Assembly (NCBI RefSeq): GCF_005047635.1
Contig: NZ_SUKC01000009.1
Span: forward strand, 62,001-126,000
Origin: Arthrobacter sp. CAU 1506
GTDB lineage: Bacteria; Actinomycetota; Actinomycetes; Actinomycetales; Micrococcaceae
Reading direction: 5' to 3'
DNA: 64,000 nt
Shown here: in pieces, positions 51,353-59,724 of the stretch
Layout of the letters: each line of letters starts with the position of its first letter
How positions within the stretch are numbered: the stretch's first letter is position 1
Notes under the pieces: generated by a model
Seen by the model: the letters and a program-made list of their open reading frames with translations, nothing else
Told to the model about the DNA's origin: nothing
Databases searched by the model: none
Position numbers and translations under genes: made by a program

Positions 51353-52153
51353 CTAGAACGGGTTGAGCAACCGGTGGACGAACTGCCGGGTGCGCTCTTC
51401 CTGCGGGTCGCGCAGCACCTGGTCCGGGTGGCCGCGCTCCACCACCACGCCGCCGTCCATGAACACCACTTCGCTGGCCACTTCCCGGGCGAATGCCAGT
51501 TCGTGGGTCACCAGGGCCATGGTCCAGCCTTCATCGGCCAGTTCCTTGATCACGTGCAGCACGTCGCCCACCAGTTCCGGGTCCAGCGCCGAGGTGGGCT
51601 CGTCGAAGAGCAGCAGCGAGGGTTTCAGAGCCAGCGCCCTGACGATGCCGACCCGCTGCTGCTGTCCGCCGGAGAGCTGGTGCGGGTATTGGTCTTCTTT
51701 CCCGGCCAGCCCCACCCGGTCCAACAGCGACATCGCGTCGCTGACGGCCTCGGCCCGGGGCCGCTTCTGCACCTGGACGGGGCCCTCGATGACGTTCTGC
51801 AGCACGGTCATGTGGGGAAACAGGTTGTAGTGCTGGAACACCATGGCGCTGCGGTCCCGCAGCGCGGAAATCTGCTTGCGGTTCACCGGCGAGCCGAAGT
51901 CCACGGCGGGGCCGCCCGCGAAGGCGACCCGTCCGCCGTCGGGAATTTCCAGGCCGTTAAGGCAGCGGAGCACGGTGGTCTTGCCAGAGCCGGAGGGCCC
52001 GATCAGCGCCAACACCCCTCCGGTCTGCACCGACAGGTCGATGGACTTGAGCACCTGGTTGCTGCCGAATGACTTGCTCAGCCGGTCAACAGACAGCACG
52101 GGCGCCGTCTTGGCACCGGGCTGAGGGACGGAGGAATCGTCAGTGGGCGACAT
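51353..52153 (-). CDS. Polar amino-acid ABC transporter ATP-binding protein
   Basis: A 266-residue ATPase of the GlnQ/TcyC type: Walker A GPSGSGKTT, signature LSGGQQQRV, Walker B LLLFDEPTSALDP, switch His in VTHELAFA. It drives uptake of a polar amino acid, possibly cystine. Last gene of a three-gene operon (binding protein, permease, ATPase) and overlaps the permease gene by 14 bases. Confidence 0.96.
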   Translation of the reverse strand: MSPTDDSSVPQPGAKTAPVLSVDRLSKSFGSNQVLKSIDLSVQTGGVLALIGPSGSGKTTVLRCLNGLEIPDGGRVAFAGGPAVDFGSPVNRKQISALRDRSAMVFQHYNLFPHMTVLQNVIEGPVQVQKRPRAEAVSDAMSLLDRVGLAGKEDQYPHQLSGGQQQRVGIVRALALKPSLLLFDEPTSALDPELVGDVLHVIKELADEGWTMALVTHELAFAREVASEVVFMDGGVVVERGHPDQVLRDPQEERTRQFVHRLLNPF

Positions 52154-52805
52154 AGCGGTCCAGCCTCTTTTCCAGTCGGGTTTGCCCGGCGGACAGGACC
52201 AGGCAGAACACCCAGTAGACGGCCGCGGCCTCCATGTACAGCAGCAGGAATTCCTGGCTGAAGGCGGCGATTTCCTGAGCCACCCGGAATGCTTCGGTGA
52301 CCAGGATCAGCGAGGCGAGGGACGTGTCCTTGACCAGTGAGATGAAGGTGTTGGACAGCGGCGGCACCGATACCCGTGCGGCCTGCGGCAGGATGATCCG
52401 CCGCATGGTGAGGGTGCCGGACATGCCGATGGTGTGGCCGGCTTCCCACTGTCCCTTGGGGACGGACAGGACCGCGGCGCGGATGATTTCAGCCGCATAG
52501 CCGCCCACGTTCATGGAGAAAGCGATGATCGCGCTGGGCCAGGGGTCGAGAACGATGCCGATCGACGGCAGGCCGTAGAAGATGACGAACAGCTGCACCA
52601 GCAGCGGGGTGCCGCGGATGACCGAGATGTAGGCCCGGGCGATGCCGGCCAAGATCCGGTTGCCGCTCACCCGCATCAACGCGAGGAGAAGCGCCAGGAC
52701 CAGGCCAATGGCGAAACTGGCCAGCGACAGCGGGATAGTGCCGGTCAGTCCGCCCTGGACAATAGGCCAGAGCGAACTGGCCAGCAGTTCCCAATCGATG
52801 TCCAT
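52140..52805 (-). CDS. Amino-acid ABC transporter permease
   Basis: A 221-residue HisM/GlnP-type permease with about five helices. The EAA loop is GQWEAGHTIGMSGTLTMRRIILPQAARV, seen here in parts (EAGHTIGMSG, ILPQAARVSVPP), and the helix region VIRGTPLLVQLFVIFYGLP is diagnostic. Ribosome site is weak. It follows the binding-protein gene by 31 bases. Confidence 0.95.
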   Translation of the reverse strand: MDIDWELLASSLWPIVQGGLTGTIPLSLASFAIGLVLALLLALMRVSGNRILAGIARAYISVIRGTPLLVQLFVIFYGLPSIGIVLDPWPSAIIAFSMNVGGYAAEIIRAAVLSVPKGQWEAGHTIGMSGTLTMRRIILPQAARVSVPPLSNTFISLVKDTSLASLILVTEAFRVAQEIAAFSQEFLLLYMEAAAVYWVFCLVLSAGQTRLEKRLDRYVAH

Positions 52806-52836
52806 ATGGCTACGTTAGCGTCTCCAGTCCTGCCGC

Positions 52837-53655
52837 CTACTGGCTGACGTCGGTGCCGAAGTACTTCTCGGAGATTTTGGCCAGCGTGCCGTCCGCCCGC
52901 AGCTCGTCCAGCGCCGTGTCGAAGGCCTTCACCAGGTCGTCGCTGCCCTTCTGAAAGGCGAAGGCGCTTTGCGACTCCTCATCCGTCTTCGCGGCCACCT
53001 TGATGTCCTTGTTGTCATGGCTGGCCTGGTAATCCAAGTAGGTGAGCTCGTCATTGATGGTGGCGTCCACGCGGCCCTGCTCCAGCAGCGACACGGCCTG
53101 CGCCCAGCCTTCGACCGACTGGACCTTGGCGCCGGCCTGCTCGGCGATCTTGTACCAGTTGCTGGTCAGCGACTGTGCGCTGGTCTTGCCCTCCAGGTCC
53201 GCCACCGACGAAATGTCGTTGTTGTCGCTCTTCACCACGACGACGCCGGTGCTCACCGTGTAGGGCTCGGAGAAGTCGTACTTGGCCTGGCGCTGTTCGT
53301 TGATCGAGACCTGGTTGGCGATCACGTCAAAACGGCCGGCGTCCAACCCGGCGAAGATGGCGTCCCACTGGGTTTCTTCAAACTTCACGTCCACGCCCAG
53401 CTTCTCGGCCACGGCGGTGACGATTTCGACGTCGTAACCGGTCAGCTTTCCGCCGCCGTCTTCGTGGAAGCTGAACGGGCGGTAGGTGCCCTCGGTACCC
53501 ACCGTGATCACGCCGGCGTCCTGGATTTCCTGCAGGGTGCTGGCGGCTGCCGAGCTCGACGGCTGCGACTCCGACGGCGTGGAGGTGCTGCAGCCGGCCA
53601 GCACCAAGGCGGCAGCTGCGGCGGCACCGAGCACTGACAAACGACGACGAATCAT
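52837..53655 (-). CDS. Amino-acid ABC transporter substrate-binding lipoprotein
   Basis: A 272-residue family 3 binding protein. Lipobox VLAGC at about residues 17-21. Core: ITVGTEGTYRPFSFHEDGG, LTGYDVEIVTAVAEKLG, FDVIANQVSINEQRQAKYDFS, VDATINDELTYLDY. The motif set with NQVSIN and FSEPY resembles the cystine-binding proteins TcyA/FliY. ATG 53655 with AAGGA upstream. First gene of the operon, in an order typical for actinobacteria. Confidence 0.95.
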   Translation of the reverse strand: MIRRRLSVLGAAAAAALVLAGCSTSTPSESQPSSSAAASTLQEIQDAGVITVGTEGTYRPFSFHEDGGGKLTGYDVEIVTAVAEKLGVDVKFEETQWDAIFAGLDAGRFDVIANQVSINEQRQAKYDFSEPYTVSTGVVVVKSDNNDISSVADLEGKTSAQSLTSNWYKIAEQAGAKVQSVEGWAQAVSLLEQGRVDATINDELTYLDYQASHDNKDIKVAAKTDEESQSAFAFQKGSDDLVKAFDTALDELRADGTLAKISEKYFGTDVSQ

Positions 53656-53788
53656 GATGGGGATTCCTTGTGATCTAGGAGTATGAACCTGCCGGTGGGG
53701 TGGCCGGAGGATGCTGAACGCTAGCACGTACAACAACCGTCACCTCAAGATATGTTCCGAACTGTGTCGGTACTGTGAGCAGCGGCAC

Positions 53789-53820
53789 GCTGCCGCGCCC
53801 CTGGCTGTCGGCGCGGCAGC
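53789..53820 (-). terminator. Terminator of the diacylglycerol-kinase-like gene
   Basis: Arms 53789-53799 and 53810-53820 (GCTGCCGCGCC and its complement) are perfect 11-bp complements with a 10-base loop, downstream of the minus-strand gene ending at 53865. Confidence 0.65.
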
Positions 53821-53864
53821 AGCCGCGCTCAGCCACGGCGGCTCACACCGCCGTCGTCCGTCGG

Positions 53865-54791
53865 TCAGTCCGCGGCCACCCGGACCAGCAGCGCGCCCGG
53901 GTCAACCCGCATCAAGAGCCGGGAGCCCAAGCCGATGTGGTCACCGTCCAGTTGCATCTCCTGCGGCCGGGCGGCGGTGATCTCCACTTCCTTGCCCTGG
54001 TAGTAGTCCACCGACGGGTCAACGCTCCGGCCGCGCTTGGCCAGCCCGGCCAGCACGCCAAGCCAGCCCAGCCGGCCGCGCGGGGAAATGGTCATGATGT
54101 CCAGCAGCCCGTCATCGATCTGGGCGCCCGGGAACATCTCGAATCCGCCCTGAATCTTGCCGCAATTGCCCCCCATCACGCTGCGCATTCGCAGGGTGAC
54201 GGGTTTGCCGCCGTCAATGGACAGCGTGGCGCGGACCGGCTTGCCCGGGAGGTTGCGCAGCCCGGCCTCCACGTAGGCGAGCCAGCCGATACGGTCCTTG
54301 AGCCCGTCGTCCGTGCCGCCAATGACCGCGGCGTCGAAGCCGAGTCCGGCCATGACCAGGAACACCGCGCCGTCGCCTGAGCCGTCCACGGTCGCACGCA
54401 CGGCGTCGATGCTCCGGTCTCGGCCGGTCAACGCGATGCGTACCGCGGTCTCCGGGTCGTCCACCGGCAGGTCAAGGTTGCGCGCCAGCAGGTTGCCGGT
54501 ACCCAGCGGGATCACCCCCAACGGCATGTCCGTGTCGGCCAGCCGTCCGGCCACGCGGCGCACTGTGCCGTCGCCGCCGGCCGCGATGACAAGATCGACG
54601 CCCGCATCCAGCGCCTGCTGCGTCTGGCCCGCACCGGGGTCCTCCAGCGTGGTCTCCATCCAGAGCGGCGGCTGCCAACCGTTTTCGGCGCACGCATCCT
54701 CGACCAGCGCCACCAAATCAAAGCTGAAATTCTTCGAAGGGTTCCAGACCACCGCTGCACGGCGGGAGGCTGAGGGAGCGAATTCGGTCAT
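53865..54791 (-). CDS. Diacylglycerol/sphingosine kinase family protein (YegS/DgkB type)
   Basis: A 308-residue lipid kinase. The nucleotide region reads VIAAGGDGTVRRVAGRLA and GVIPLGTGNLLARNLDL, both diagnostic; AGLGFDAAVIGGTDDGLKDR and the beta-rich C-terminal domain follow, ending MQLDGDHIGLGSRLLMRV. It probably phosphorylates diacylglycerol to phosphatidate. ATG 54791 has AAGGA. It is divergent from the penicillin-binding protein gene. Confidence 0.94.
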   Translation of the reverse strand: MTEFAPSASRRAAVVWNPSKNFSFDLVALVEDACAENGWQPPLWMETTLEDPGAGQTQQALDAGVDLVIAAGGDGTVRRVAGRLADTDMPLGVIPLGTGNLLARNLDLPVDDPETAVRIALTGRDRSIDAVRATVDGSGDGAVFLVMAGLGFDAAVIGGTDDGLKDRIGWLAYVEAGLRNLPGKPVRATLSIDGGKPVTLRMRSVMGGNCGKIQGGFEMFPGAQIDDGLLDIMTISPRGRLGWLGVLAGLAKRGRSVDPSVDYYQGKEVEITAARPQEMQLDGDHIGLGSRLLMRVDPGALLVRVAAD

Positions 54792-54903
54792 GATGTCCTT
54801 ACCTGGGTCCTGTCCGGCCGGCGCCGTGGCGTTGCAACCCGACGAAACCCATTCAAGCAGCATTCGCCGTCAGCCGCCCGGCTCGACATCGCCCCGGGGC
54901 GCT

Positions 54904-54909
54904 TATAAA
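54904..54909 (+). promoter_or_regulatory. -10 box (TATAAA) of the penicillin-binding protein gene
   Basis: TATAAA in an otherwise GC-rich region, 33 bases before the ATG at 54943; TCGACA at 54883-54888 is a possible, slightly close -35. Confidence 0.5.
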
Positions 54910-54942
54910 TTCGAACAGGACACTCTCGGATCCAGGAGAAGA

Positions 54943-56850
54943 ATGCTTCGGCGCGCACTTGCACTCATTATGGCCCTGCTGCTGACAGCGGCGGTGGCTG
55001 CTTGCGCTCCGGAGCGGGAATCGCCGGACCCAGCAGCCCAGGCCCTGGCCAAAGGACTTGCCGCCAACGACGTCTCCACGGTGGCTTTCGCCGATGCCAC
55101 CGGCGCCCAGGTGCAGGAGCAGTTAGCGGCGCTGACCAAAGAGATGGACCCGTGGCAGCCTGACGTCACCGTGACCGATGTGGAAGAGGTTGAATCCAAC
55201 CTGTTCCGGGCCACCCTTTCCTATGACTGGCAGGTGCCGGACTCGGAGCAGAGCTGGAGCTACACCACCACCGCGGACCTGCACTATGCGGACGACCGTT
55301 GGCAGGTGCGGTGGACACCGCAGGTCGTTGAACCCTCGCTGACCGAGGGCGAGCGGCTGGTGCTGGCCACGGCCGAACCGCAGCGCGGCCAAATTCTCGA
55401 CGCCGACGGCGAAGCGATCGTCAAGAACCGCTCGGTCAAGATTGTCGGAATCGACAAGAACGGACTGGACGAATCAGCCGCCGAGGACTCGGCCCGGGAA
55501 CTGGCAGCGTTGGTCGACGTTGACGCCGCGGACTATGCGAAGAAGGTTGCCGCCTACGGGCCGGAGGCCTTCGTCGACGCGATCACCCTTCGTGAGGGCG
55601 CCTTCAAGAAGCTGGACCAGGGCAAGCTGGAGGACATCGACGGCTTCCTGGCCGTGGACGACGAGATCCCGCTGGCGCCCAGCCGCACCTTCGCCGGCCC
55701 GGTGCTGGGCTCCGTTCGGGAAGCCACAGCGGAGGACATCGAGAAGTCCGAGGGCAAGGTGGTGGCGGGCGAGACGGTCGGCGCTTCCGGCCTGCAGTCG
55801 GCCTTCAACAAAGAGCTCTCCGGTACCCCGGGAGTCACGGTCTCCGCCGTCTCGGAGCCGGCCGAAGAAGGCGCCGAAGCGCCCACCCGCCAGCTGTTCC
55901 ACCAGGACGCGGCCGACGGCAAGGACTTGAAAACCACGCTGGTGCCGGACTTGCAGTCCGCCGCCGAAGACATCCTGGCCGACACCAAGTCGCCGAGTTC
56001 GATCGTCGCGCTGCGGCCCTCGACGGGCGCCGTCCTGGCGGCTGCCAACGGGCCGGACAGCGAAGGCTACAACACTGCGTTCCTGGGCCAGTACGCGCCC
56101 GGTTCCACCTTCAAGATCGCCACGGCCTTGGGGCTGCTGCGCAACGGGATGACTCCGGATTCCGCCGTCACCTGCGACCCGGAGCTGGTGGTGGACGGCC
56201 GGACCTTCGAGAACGCGGACAGCTACCCGGCGGCCTTCACCGGCAAGATCACCTTGACCGAGGCCATCGCCCACTCCTGCAACACCGCCTTCATCTCTGA
56301 ACACCAGAAGCTTTCGCAGGACCAGCTCGCGGATGCCGCCGGCGCCCTGGGCATTGGCATGACGGCCAACCCCGGCATTGAGGCTTTTATGGGCACCGTG
56401 CCGCGCGAAGACTCCGAGGGCACCGCCCACGCCGCCTCGATGATCGGCCAGTCCCGCGTACAAACGTCGCCGCTGTCGCTCGCCACCCTGATGGCCGCCG
56501 TGGTGAAAGGCGGATCCGTGGTGCCCACGTTGGTGGACGGACACGATCCCAAAGCCGAGCTCCCCGATGTGCCGAAGCTGACCGAAAAGGAAGCCGAGCA
56601 GCTGCGCACCATGATGCGCTCGGCCGTGGTGGACGGCTACTTGGCCAATCTGGCCGATCTGCCTGGCAAGCCGGCGATCGGCAAGACAGGAACCGCCGAG
56701 TACGGCTCCGAAAACCCGCCGCAGACCCACTCCTGGGTGATTGCCGGCCACGGGGACCTTGCCATTGCAGTGTTTGTCGAGGACGGCAAGCTCGGCGCCG
56801 AAACGGCCGGTCCGCTGGCCGAGGCCTTCCTGGAAGCGGCTGCCGGCTAA
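54943..56850 (+). CDS. Class B penicillin-binding protein with NTF2-like domain
   Basis: A 635-residue D,D-transpeptidase cross-linking peptidoglycan outside the membrane. Lipobox-like AVAAC at about 17-21 suggests a lipoprotein. Residues 30-135 form the MecA-type NTF2-like domain (WSYTTTADLHYADDRWQVRW), then the PBP dimer domain (RGQILDADGEAIV, ETVGASGLQSAFNKELSG). Active site: Ser388 and Lys391 in STFK, SCN at 445-447, KTG at 581-583. AGGAGA precedes ATG 54943. The layout matches actinobacterial PbpA/PBP2-type proteins with a MecA_N domain. Confidence 0.95.
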   Translation: MLRRALALIMALLLTAAVAACAPERESPDPAAQALAKGLAANDVSTVAFADATGAQVQEQLAALTKEMDPWQPDVTVTDVEEVESNLFRATLSYDWQVPDSEQSWSYTTTADLHYADDRWQVRWTPQVVEPSLTEGERLVLATAEPQRGQILDADGEAIVKNRSVKIVGIDKNGLDESAAEDSARELAALVDVDAADYAKKVAAYGPEAFVDAITLREGAFKKLDQGKLEDIDGFLAVDDEIPLAPSRTFAGPVLGSVREATAEDIEKSEGKVVAGETVGASGLQSAFNKELSGTPGVTVSAVSEPAEEGAEAPTRQLFHQDAADGKDLKTTLVPDLQSAAEDILADTKSPSSIVALRPSTGAVLAAANGPDSEGYNTAFLGQYAPGSTFKIATALGLLRNGMTPDSAVTCDPELVVDGRTFENADSYPAAFTGKITLTEAIAHSCNTAFISEHQKLSQDQLADAAGALGIGMTANPGIEAFMGTVPREDSEGTAHAASMIGQSRVQTSPLSLATLMAAVVKGGSVVPTLVDGHDPKAELPDVPKLTEKEAEQLRTMMRSAVVDGYLANLADLPGKPAIGKTGTAEYGSENPPQTHSWVIAGHGDLAIAVFVEDGKLGAETAGPLAEAFLEAAAG

Positions 56851-56879
56851 GCCCGCCCGCCTGCCACGTGCGCTACCGC

Positions 56880-57422
56880 CTACCAGCGGTGGGCCACGTC
56901 AACCACTAGCCGGGACATCTTGCCCGGCCCGTCGAGCGTGAAGACCCTAAACGGCAGTCGGGCCCGTACGCCCAGGCCGATGGTGGTGTAGCCCTCGAAA
57001 CTTCCGCCCCATGCGAGCTGGCGGAAGGTGGTGTAGCCATGGACGTTGGCCAGTTCCTTCGGGTGGGCGGGACGGTAGGTGGCGCGGCCGCTGGAATTGT
57101 AGGCCGGTGCCTTGATGACCACGGCCAGGTCGGCGCCGCCGCGCAACGGAATCACGCGCCCGGAGCCCTGCGCGCGCACCGTTCCATACCGCACCGAGTA
57201 GCCGGCCACGTCACCGCGGAGGGTAACAACCATGCGGTCATAGCAGGTGTGGCGACCGGTGCGGACATTAGTGATCGGGGCGGTGGTGCTCCCGGGTGCG
57301 GATTTGGCCGCCGATCCCCAGGAAATCCCGCAATAGGAGGCGGCGGACGCGGGGCCCGGAGCCACCAATCCCAGACCGAGCACCAGCAGGATCACGGACA
57401 GCCATGTGGGAAGCTTCCTCAT
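56880..57422 (-). CDS. Secreted AMIN-like domain protein
   Basis: A 180-residue exported protein. Signal peptide 1-28 (VILLVLGLGLVAPGPASA). The mature part has the AMIN-like signature: NVRTGRHTCYDRMVVTLRG, GYSVRYGTVRAQGSGRVIPL, TYRPAHPKELANVHGYTTFRQ, FEGYTTIGLGVRARLPFRVF and the ending DVAHRW. AMIN domains target proteins to peptidoglycan; the actinobacterial form is uncharacterised. ATG 57422 with GAAAGG. Confidence 0.92.
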   Translation of the reverse strand: MRKLPTWLSVILLVLGLGLVAPGPASAASYCGISWGSAAKSAPGSTTAPITNVRTGRHTCYDRMVVTLRGDVAGYSVRYGTVRAQGSGRVIPLRGGADLAVVIKAPAYNSSGRATYRPAHPKELANVHGYTTFRQLAWGGSFEGYTTIGLGVRARLPFRVFTLDGPGKMSRLVVDVAHRW

Positions 57423-57650
57423 GGCGCACCGCCTTTCATCGCGTGGCAGATGCACTCAGGATAGAAGCGTTTTCCGGTGCCGGACCGGGTGGTTTCGCGA
57501 TGATGGTGAAACCGTTACGTCGCACTGCGCCGGACGGTGTTTCCTTGATCTTTCGGTGACCCATCCGCGGGCCGCCCCACCGGGAATCCGACTATTACGC
57601 GGGTACGTAACATAAATCACAATCCTGTAATTAGCACGCGACCAGTGGCA

Positions 57651-57656
57651 TACTGT
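57651..57656 (+). promoter_or_regulatory. -10 box (TACTGT) of the small RNA
   Basis: TACTGT lies about six bases before the expected RNA start near 57661-57663. Confidence 0.5.
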
Positions 57657-57660
57657 CAGC

Positions 57661-57755
57661 GTTAGCCGGTTTTCGGACCCCCCAATTTTGACCGGGCCGG
57701 CGATCCCCCAAGAGCCAGCCCCGCGTGAACACACCGCGGGGCTGGCGGTTTAATC
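57661..57755 (+). ncRNA. 6C-type small RNA
   Basis: A non-coding unit of about 95 bases. Hairpin 1 pairs CCGGT (57666-57670) with ACCGG (57691-57695) and shows CCCCCC (57678-57683) in its loop. Hairpin 2 pairs GGCCGGC (57695-57701) with GCCAGCC (57714-57720) and shows CCCCC (57705-57709). A perfect 12-bp terminator (57714-57725/57735-57746) and a short T-rich run follow. Two C-loop hairpins are the hallmark of the actinobacterial 6C RNA (Rfam family), whose C-rich loops pair with mRNAs. The 3' arm of hairpin 2 is shared with the terminator, so both cannot form fully. Confidence 0.7.
57714..57746 (+). terminator. Intrinsic terminator of the small RNA
   Basis: GCCAGCCCCGCG (57714-57725) and its complement (57735-57746), followed by GGTTTAAT. 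Confidence 0.85.
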
Positions 57756-57817
57756 GTCACACCTTGCTGCGTGCCGGAAGGGCGCTTCCCGGAAGCCCGT
57801 CTGGCAGCCGCCGTGGT

Positions 57818-57866
57818 CCCGGAAGCCTCGTCAGCCCGGAAGCCTCGTCAGTCCGGAAGCCCTCAG
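57818..57866. repeat. 17-bp tandem repeat
   Basis: Two identical 17-base units (57818-57834, 57835-57851) with the core CCGGAAGCCTCGTCAG and a degenerate third, immediately downstream of the YbaK gene stop. Confidence 0.85.
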
Positions 57867-57880
57867 CCTAGAGGCCGTGG

Positions 57881-58351
57881 TTAGCCTGCCCTGACGTCCA
57901 TCACCTCGGCCGAGGTGATCCGACGCAAGTCCTCGAAGCCGATCGAGAACATCGCACGATGATCACCGGCGCCGGCCCAGAGTACGGGATGGTCGGCCAG
58001 CGAACGATCCAGCACCGTGCGGATCGGCCCGGGGTGCCCCACGGGCGCCACACCGCCGATGGCTTGTCCGGTATGCGTCAGGACGAAGTCCGGATCCGCC
58101 CGCCGGATGCGCGCCAGGCCCAGCGCGGACGCCACCAGTTTCGTGTCCACCCGCGCTGCACCGCTGGAGAGGATCAGCAGCGGGCTGCCGCCGGAATCAA
58201 ACACCAGGCTGTTGGCGATGGCGGCAACATCGCAGTCCAGCACCCGGGCCGCATCCACGGCGGTGGGCACCTCGTCGTCGAACACCGTGACGGTGTCCGC
58301 AACACCGCATCCCAGCAGGGCGGTCCGGACTGCGGCTACTGGGTTAGTCAT
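57881..58351 (-). CDS. YbaK/EbsC-type aminoacyl-tRNA deacylase
   Basis: A 156-residue protein of the YbaK/ProX editing family, which hydrolyses mischarged tRNAs. Motifs: VFDDEVPTAVDAARVLDCD, AIANSLVFDSGG, LILSSGAARVDTKLVASALG and AIGGVAPVGHP. ATG 58351 lies six bases after TACCAT on the minus strand and has no Shine-Dalgarno, so it may be leaderless. It follows the acylphosphatase gene by 29 bases. Confidence 0.93.
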   Translation of the reverse strand: MTNPVAAVRTALLGCGVADTVTVFDDEVPTAVDAARVLDCDVAAIANSLVFDSGGSPLLILSSGAARVDTKLVASALGLARIRRADPDFVLTHTGQAIGGVAPVGHPGPIRTVLDRSLADHPVLWAGAGDHRAMFSIGFEDLRRITSAEVMDVRAG

Positions 58352-58357
58352 GACCCG

Positions 58358-58363
58358 ATGGTA
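58358..58363 (-). promoter_or_regulatory. -10 box (TACCAT) of the YbaK gene
   Basis: On the minus strand TACCAT is followed by six bases and the ATG at 58351. Confidence 0.45.
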
Positions 58364-58380
58364 TCCAAGGGACGGAAGCC

Positions 58381-58677
58381 TCAGCCCACATCGAAGCCGC
58401 TGAGCTGGCCGGTCGCGGCCTCGTACGTTGTTTCGATGCCCCTGACCCGGCCCGGCGCCGCGCCGGATTCTAGTGCCGCCACCAGTTCCTCCACGGCGTC
58501 CTGCGGGCCCTCGGCCACCACGCCGACTGTTCCATTGGGGTGGTTCACCGCAGATCCGACGAGACCCAACCGCTCGGCCTGGTCGCGGGTCCAATAGCGG
58601 AAGCCGACGCCCTGTACCCGGCCGCTCACCGTCGCGCTGACGCGGACATTCCGGCTGGTCCCGTGCTGTTCGTCCAT
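58381..58677 (-). CDS. acyP: Acylphosphatase
   Basis: A 98-residue enzyme hydrolysing acyl phosphates. The phosphate-binding signature VSGRVQGVGFRYWTRDQA with the catalytic Arg, and the Asn in VGSAVNHPNGTVGVVAEG, are both complete. AGGAGGG precedes the ATG. Confidence 0.96.
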   Translation of the reverse strand: MDEQHGTSRNVRVSATVSGRVQGVGFRYWTRDQAERLGLVGSAVNHPNGTVGVVAEGPQDAVEELVAALESGAAPGRVRGIETTYEAATGQLSGFDVG

Positions 58678-58723
58678 GCATCCCTCCTAGCGGCTCTGCC
58701 TCCAGCGTACGACGGCGGCTGCC

Positions 58724-58798
58724 CGCCTCAACCGGTTCCGGAGCCGGCCGCTTCAATGGGTTCCGGAGCCGCTCGCCTCAGCCGGTTCCAGAACCGTA
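58724..58798. repeat. 25-bp tandem repeat overlapping a stop codon
   Basis: Three imperfect 25-base units start at 58724, 58749 and 58774; each contains GGTTCC(G/A)GA(G/A)CCG. The third overlaps the end of the VOC gene. Confidence 0.85.
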
Positions 58799-59167
58799 GG
58801 GGCGGGTGATCGCCTCCAGGAAATGGCCGTCCGGGTCGCTGAAGTAGACACCGCGACCGCCGTCGTTGTGGTTGATGGTCCCGGGACGGTTTCTGGCTGG
58901 GTCGGCCCAGTAGTCGATCCCTGCCGCCTGGATGCGTTCGAAGATGCCGTCGAAGTCGTCTTCGCCGACTAAGAAGGCATAGTGCTGGGGCTGGACGCCT
59001 CCGTTGGCGTCGGCGTAATCCAGCGCCACACCGCCCTCCAGCGTGACCGTCATAAAGTGCCCGAACATCGGCTGCGGCGGACCAAGTCCAAAGATCTCCG
59101 CAAAAAATTCAGCCGACGCCTTCTTATCCGCGGCATAAACAATGGTGTGGTTGAACGAGACGGCCAT
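58778..59167 (-). CDS. VOC family protein (glyoxalase/bleomycin-resistance fold)
   Basis: A 129-residue protein. Two beta-alpha-beta-beta-beta repeats: SFNHTIVYAADKKASAEFFAEIFG and GEDDFDGIFERIQAAGIDYW, ending RGVYFSDPDGHFLEAITRPYG. His and Glu metal-ligand positions are plausible (FNHTIV; FLEAI). Substrate unknown. ATG 59167 with GGAGGG. The C-terminus GSGTG is encoded by the adjacent tandem repeat. Confidence 0.92.
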   Translation of the reverse strand: MAVSFNHTIVYAADKKASAEFFAEIFGLGPPQPMFGHFMTVTLEGGVALDYADANGGVQPQHYAFLVGEDDFDGIFERIQAAGIDYWADPARNRPGTINHNDGGRGVYFSDPDGHFLEAITRPYGSGTG

Positions 59168-59347
59168 GGTGCCCTCCGATTCAGGCGGCCGGACCTCCCG
59201 TGTCCCGTCCGGCGTGGCTCCATTCAACTCCGCGCCGGACCGAGGGACAAGGCCCGGGTCAGGCAGAACCGGCGCCTTAACGCAGTAGCGGACGAACCGG
59301 CACGTCTGGTGCCGGCGTCGTCCGCCTGTGGGTGGTGGCGCTGCTGT

Positions 59348-59599
59348 CTACGCCTGCTGGTCAGGCAAACGCCAGACCGTGCAATCTTGGGTGCTGATCG
59401 CGCGGCGTGAACCGTCAGCGTCGTCGCGGATCCAGACCAGGCCGACACCCGGCGCGGTGCGGTCGACACGGCCCCGGTACTGGACGGCGTTGTCCATGCG
59501 GGCCTCGACGGAATCGCCGCGGCGCAGATGCCCGAGGTTGCGGATCCGGGTGGGGGTGGAATTGACCAGTGGGGACTGACCTGTTGTGGATAGCGTCAT
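59348..59599 (-). CDS. Small protein, related to the one at 60439
   Basis: An 83-residue protein. After a Ser/Thr-rich start, residues 24-75 resemble a small beta barrel: RRGDSVEARMDNAVQYRGRV, then GVGLVWIRDDADGSRRAIS. It shares the pattern G-x2-VE-x3-D-x6-GR(V/I)D-x8-VW(I/L) with the protein at 60439-60648. AGGAGG is six bases before the ATG, so it is clearly translated. No function known; the shape suggests a nucleic-acid or SH3-like module. Confidence 0.8.
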   Translation of the reverse strand: MTLSTTGQSPLVNSTPTRIRNLGHLRRGDSVEARMDNAVQYRGRVDRTAPGVGLVWIRDDADGSRRAISTQDCTVWRLPDQQA

Positions 59600-59708
59600 A
59601 CATGACCTCCTGTGTTGCGGGCGGAAAAGGGGGTGTCGAAGCAGACCGGGCCTTTGGTGAGGCCGGCCTGCCGCGGCAACGTTCTAGGACTGCTGGTTAG
59701 GCGAAAAC

Positions 59709-59724
59709 GCCGGCCGATGCCGGC
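59709..59724 (-). terminator. Terminator-like hairpin
   Basis: GCCGGC-CGAT-GCCGGC; on the minus strand it is followed by GTTTTC, suiting a terminator for the VOC gene ending at 60004. Confidence 0.5.

Larger units (their letters stand above)
57423..57880. other. 458-base region with a small RNA and repeats
   Basis: It contains the leader of the AMIN-like gene, an AT-richer stretch at about 57590-57640, the 6C-type RNA on the plus strand (about 57661-57755), and 17-bp repeats (57818-57866). No protein gene was seen. Confidence 0.7.
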
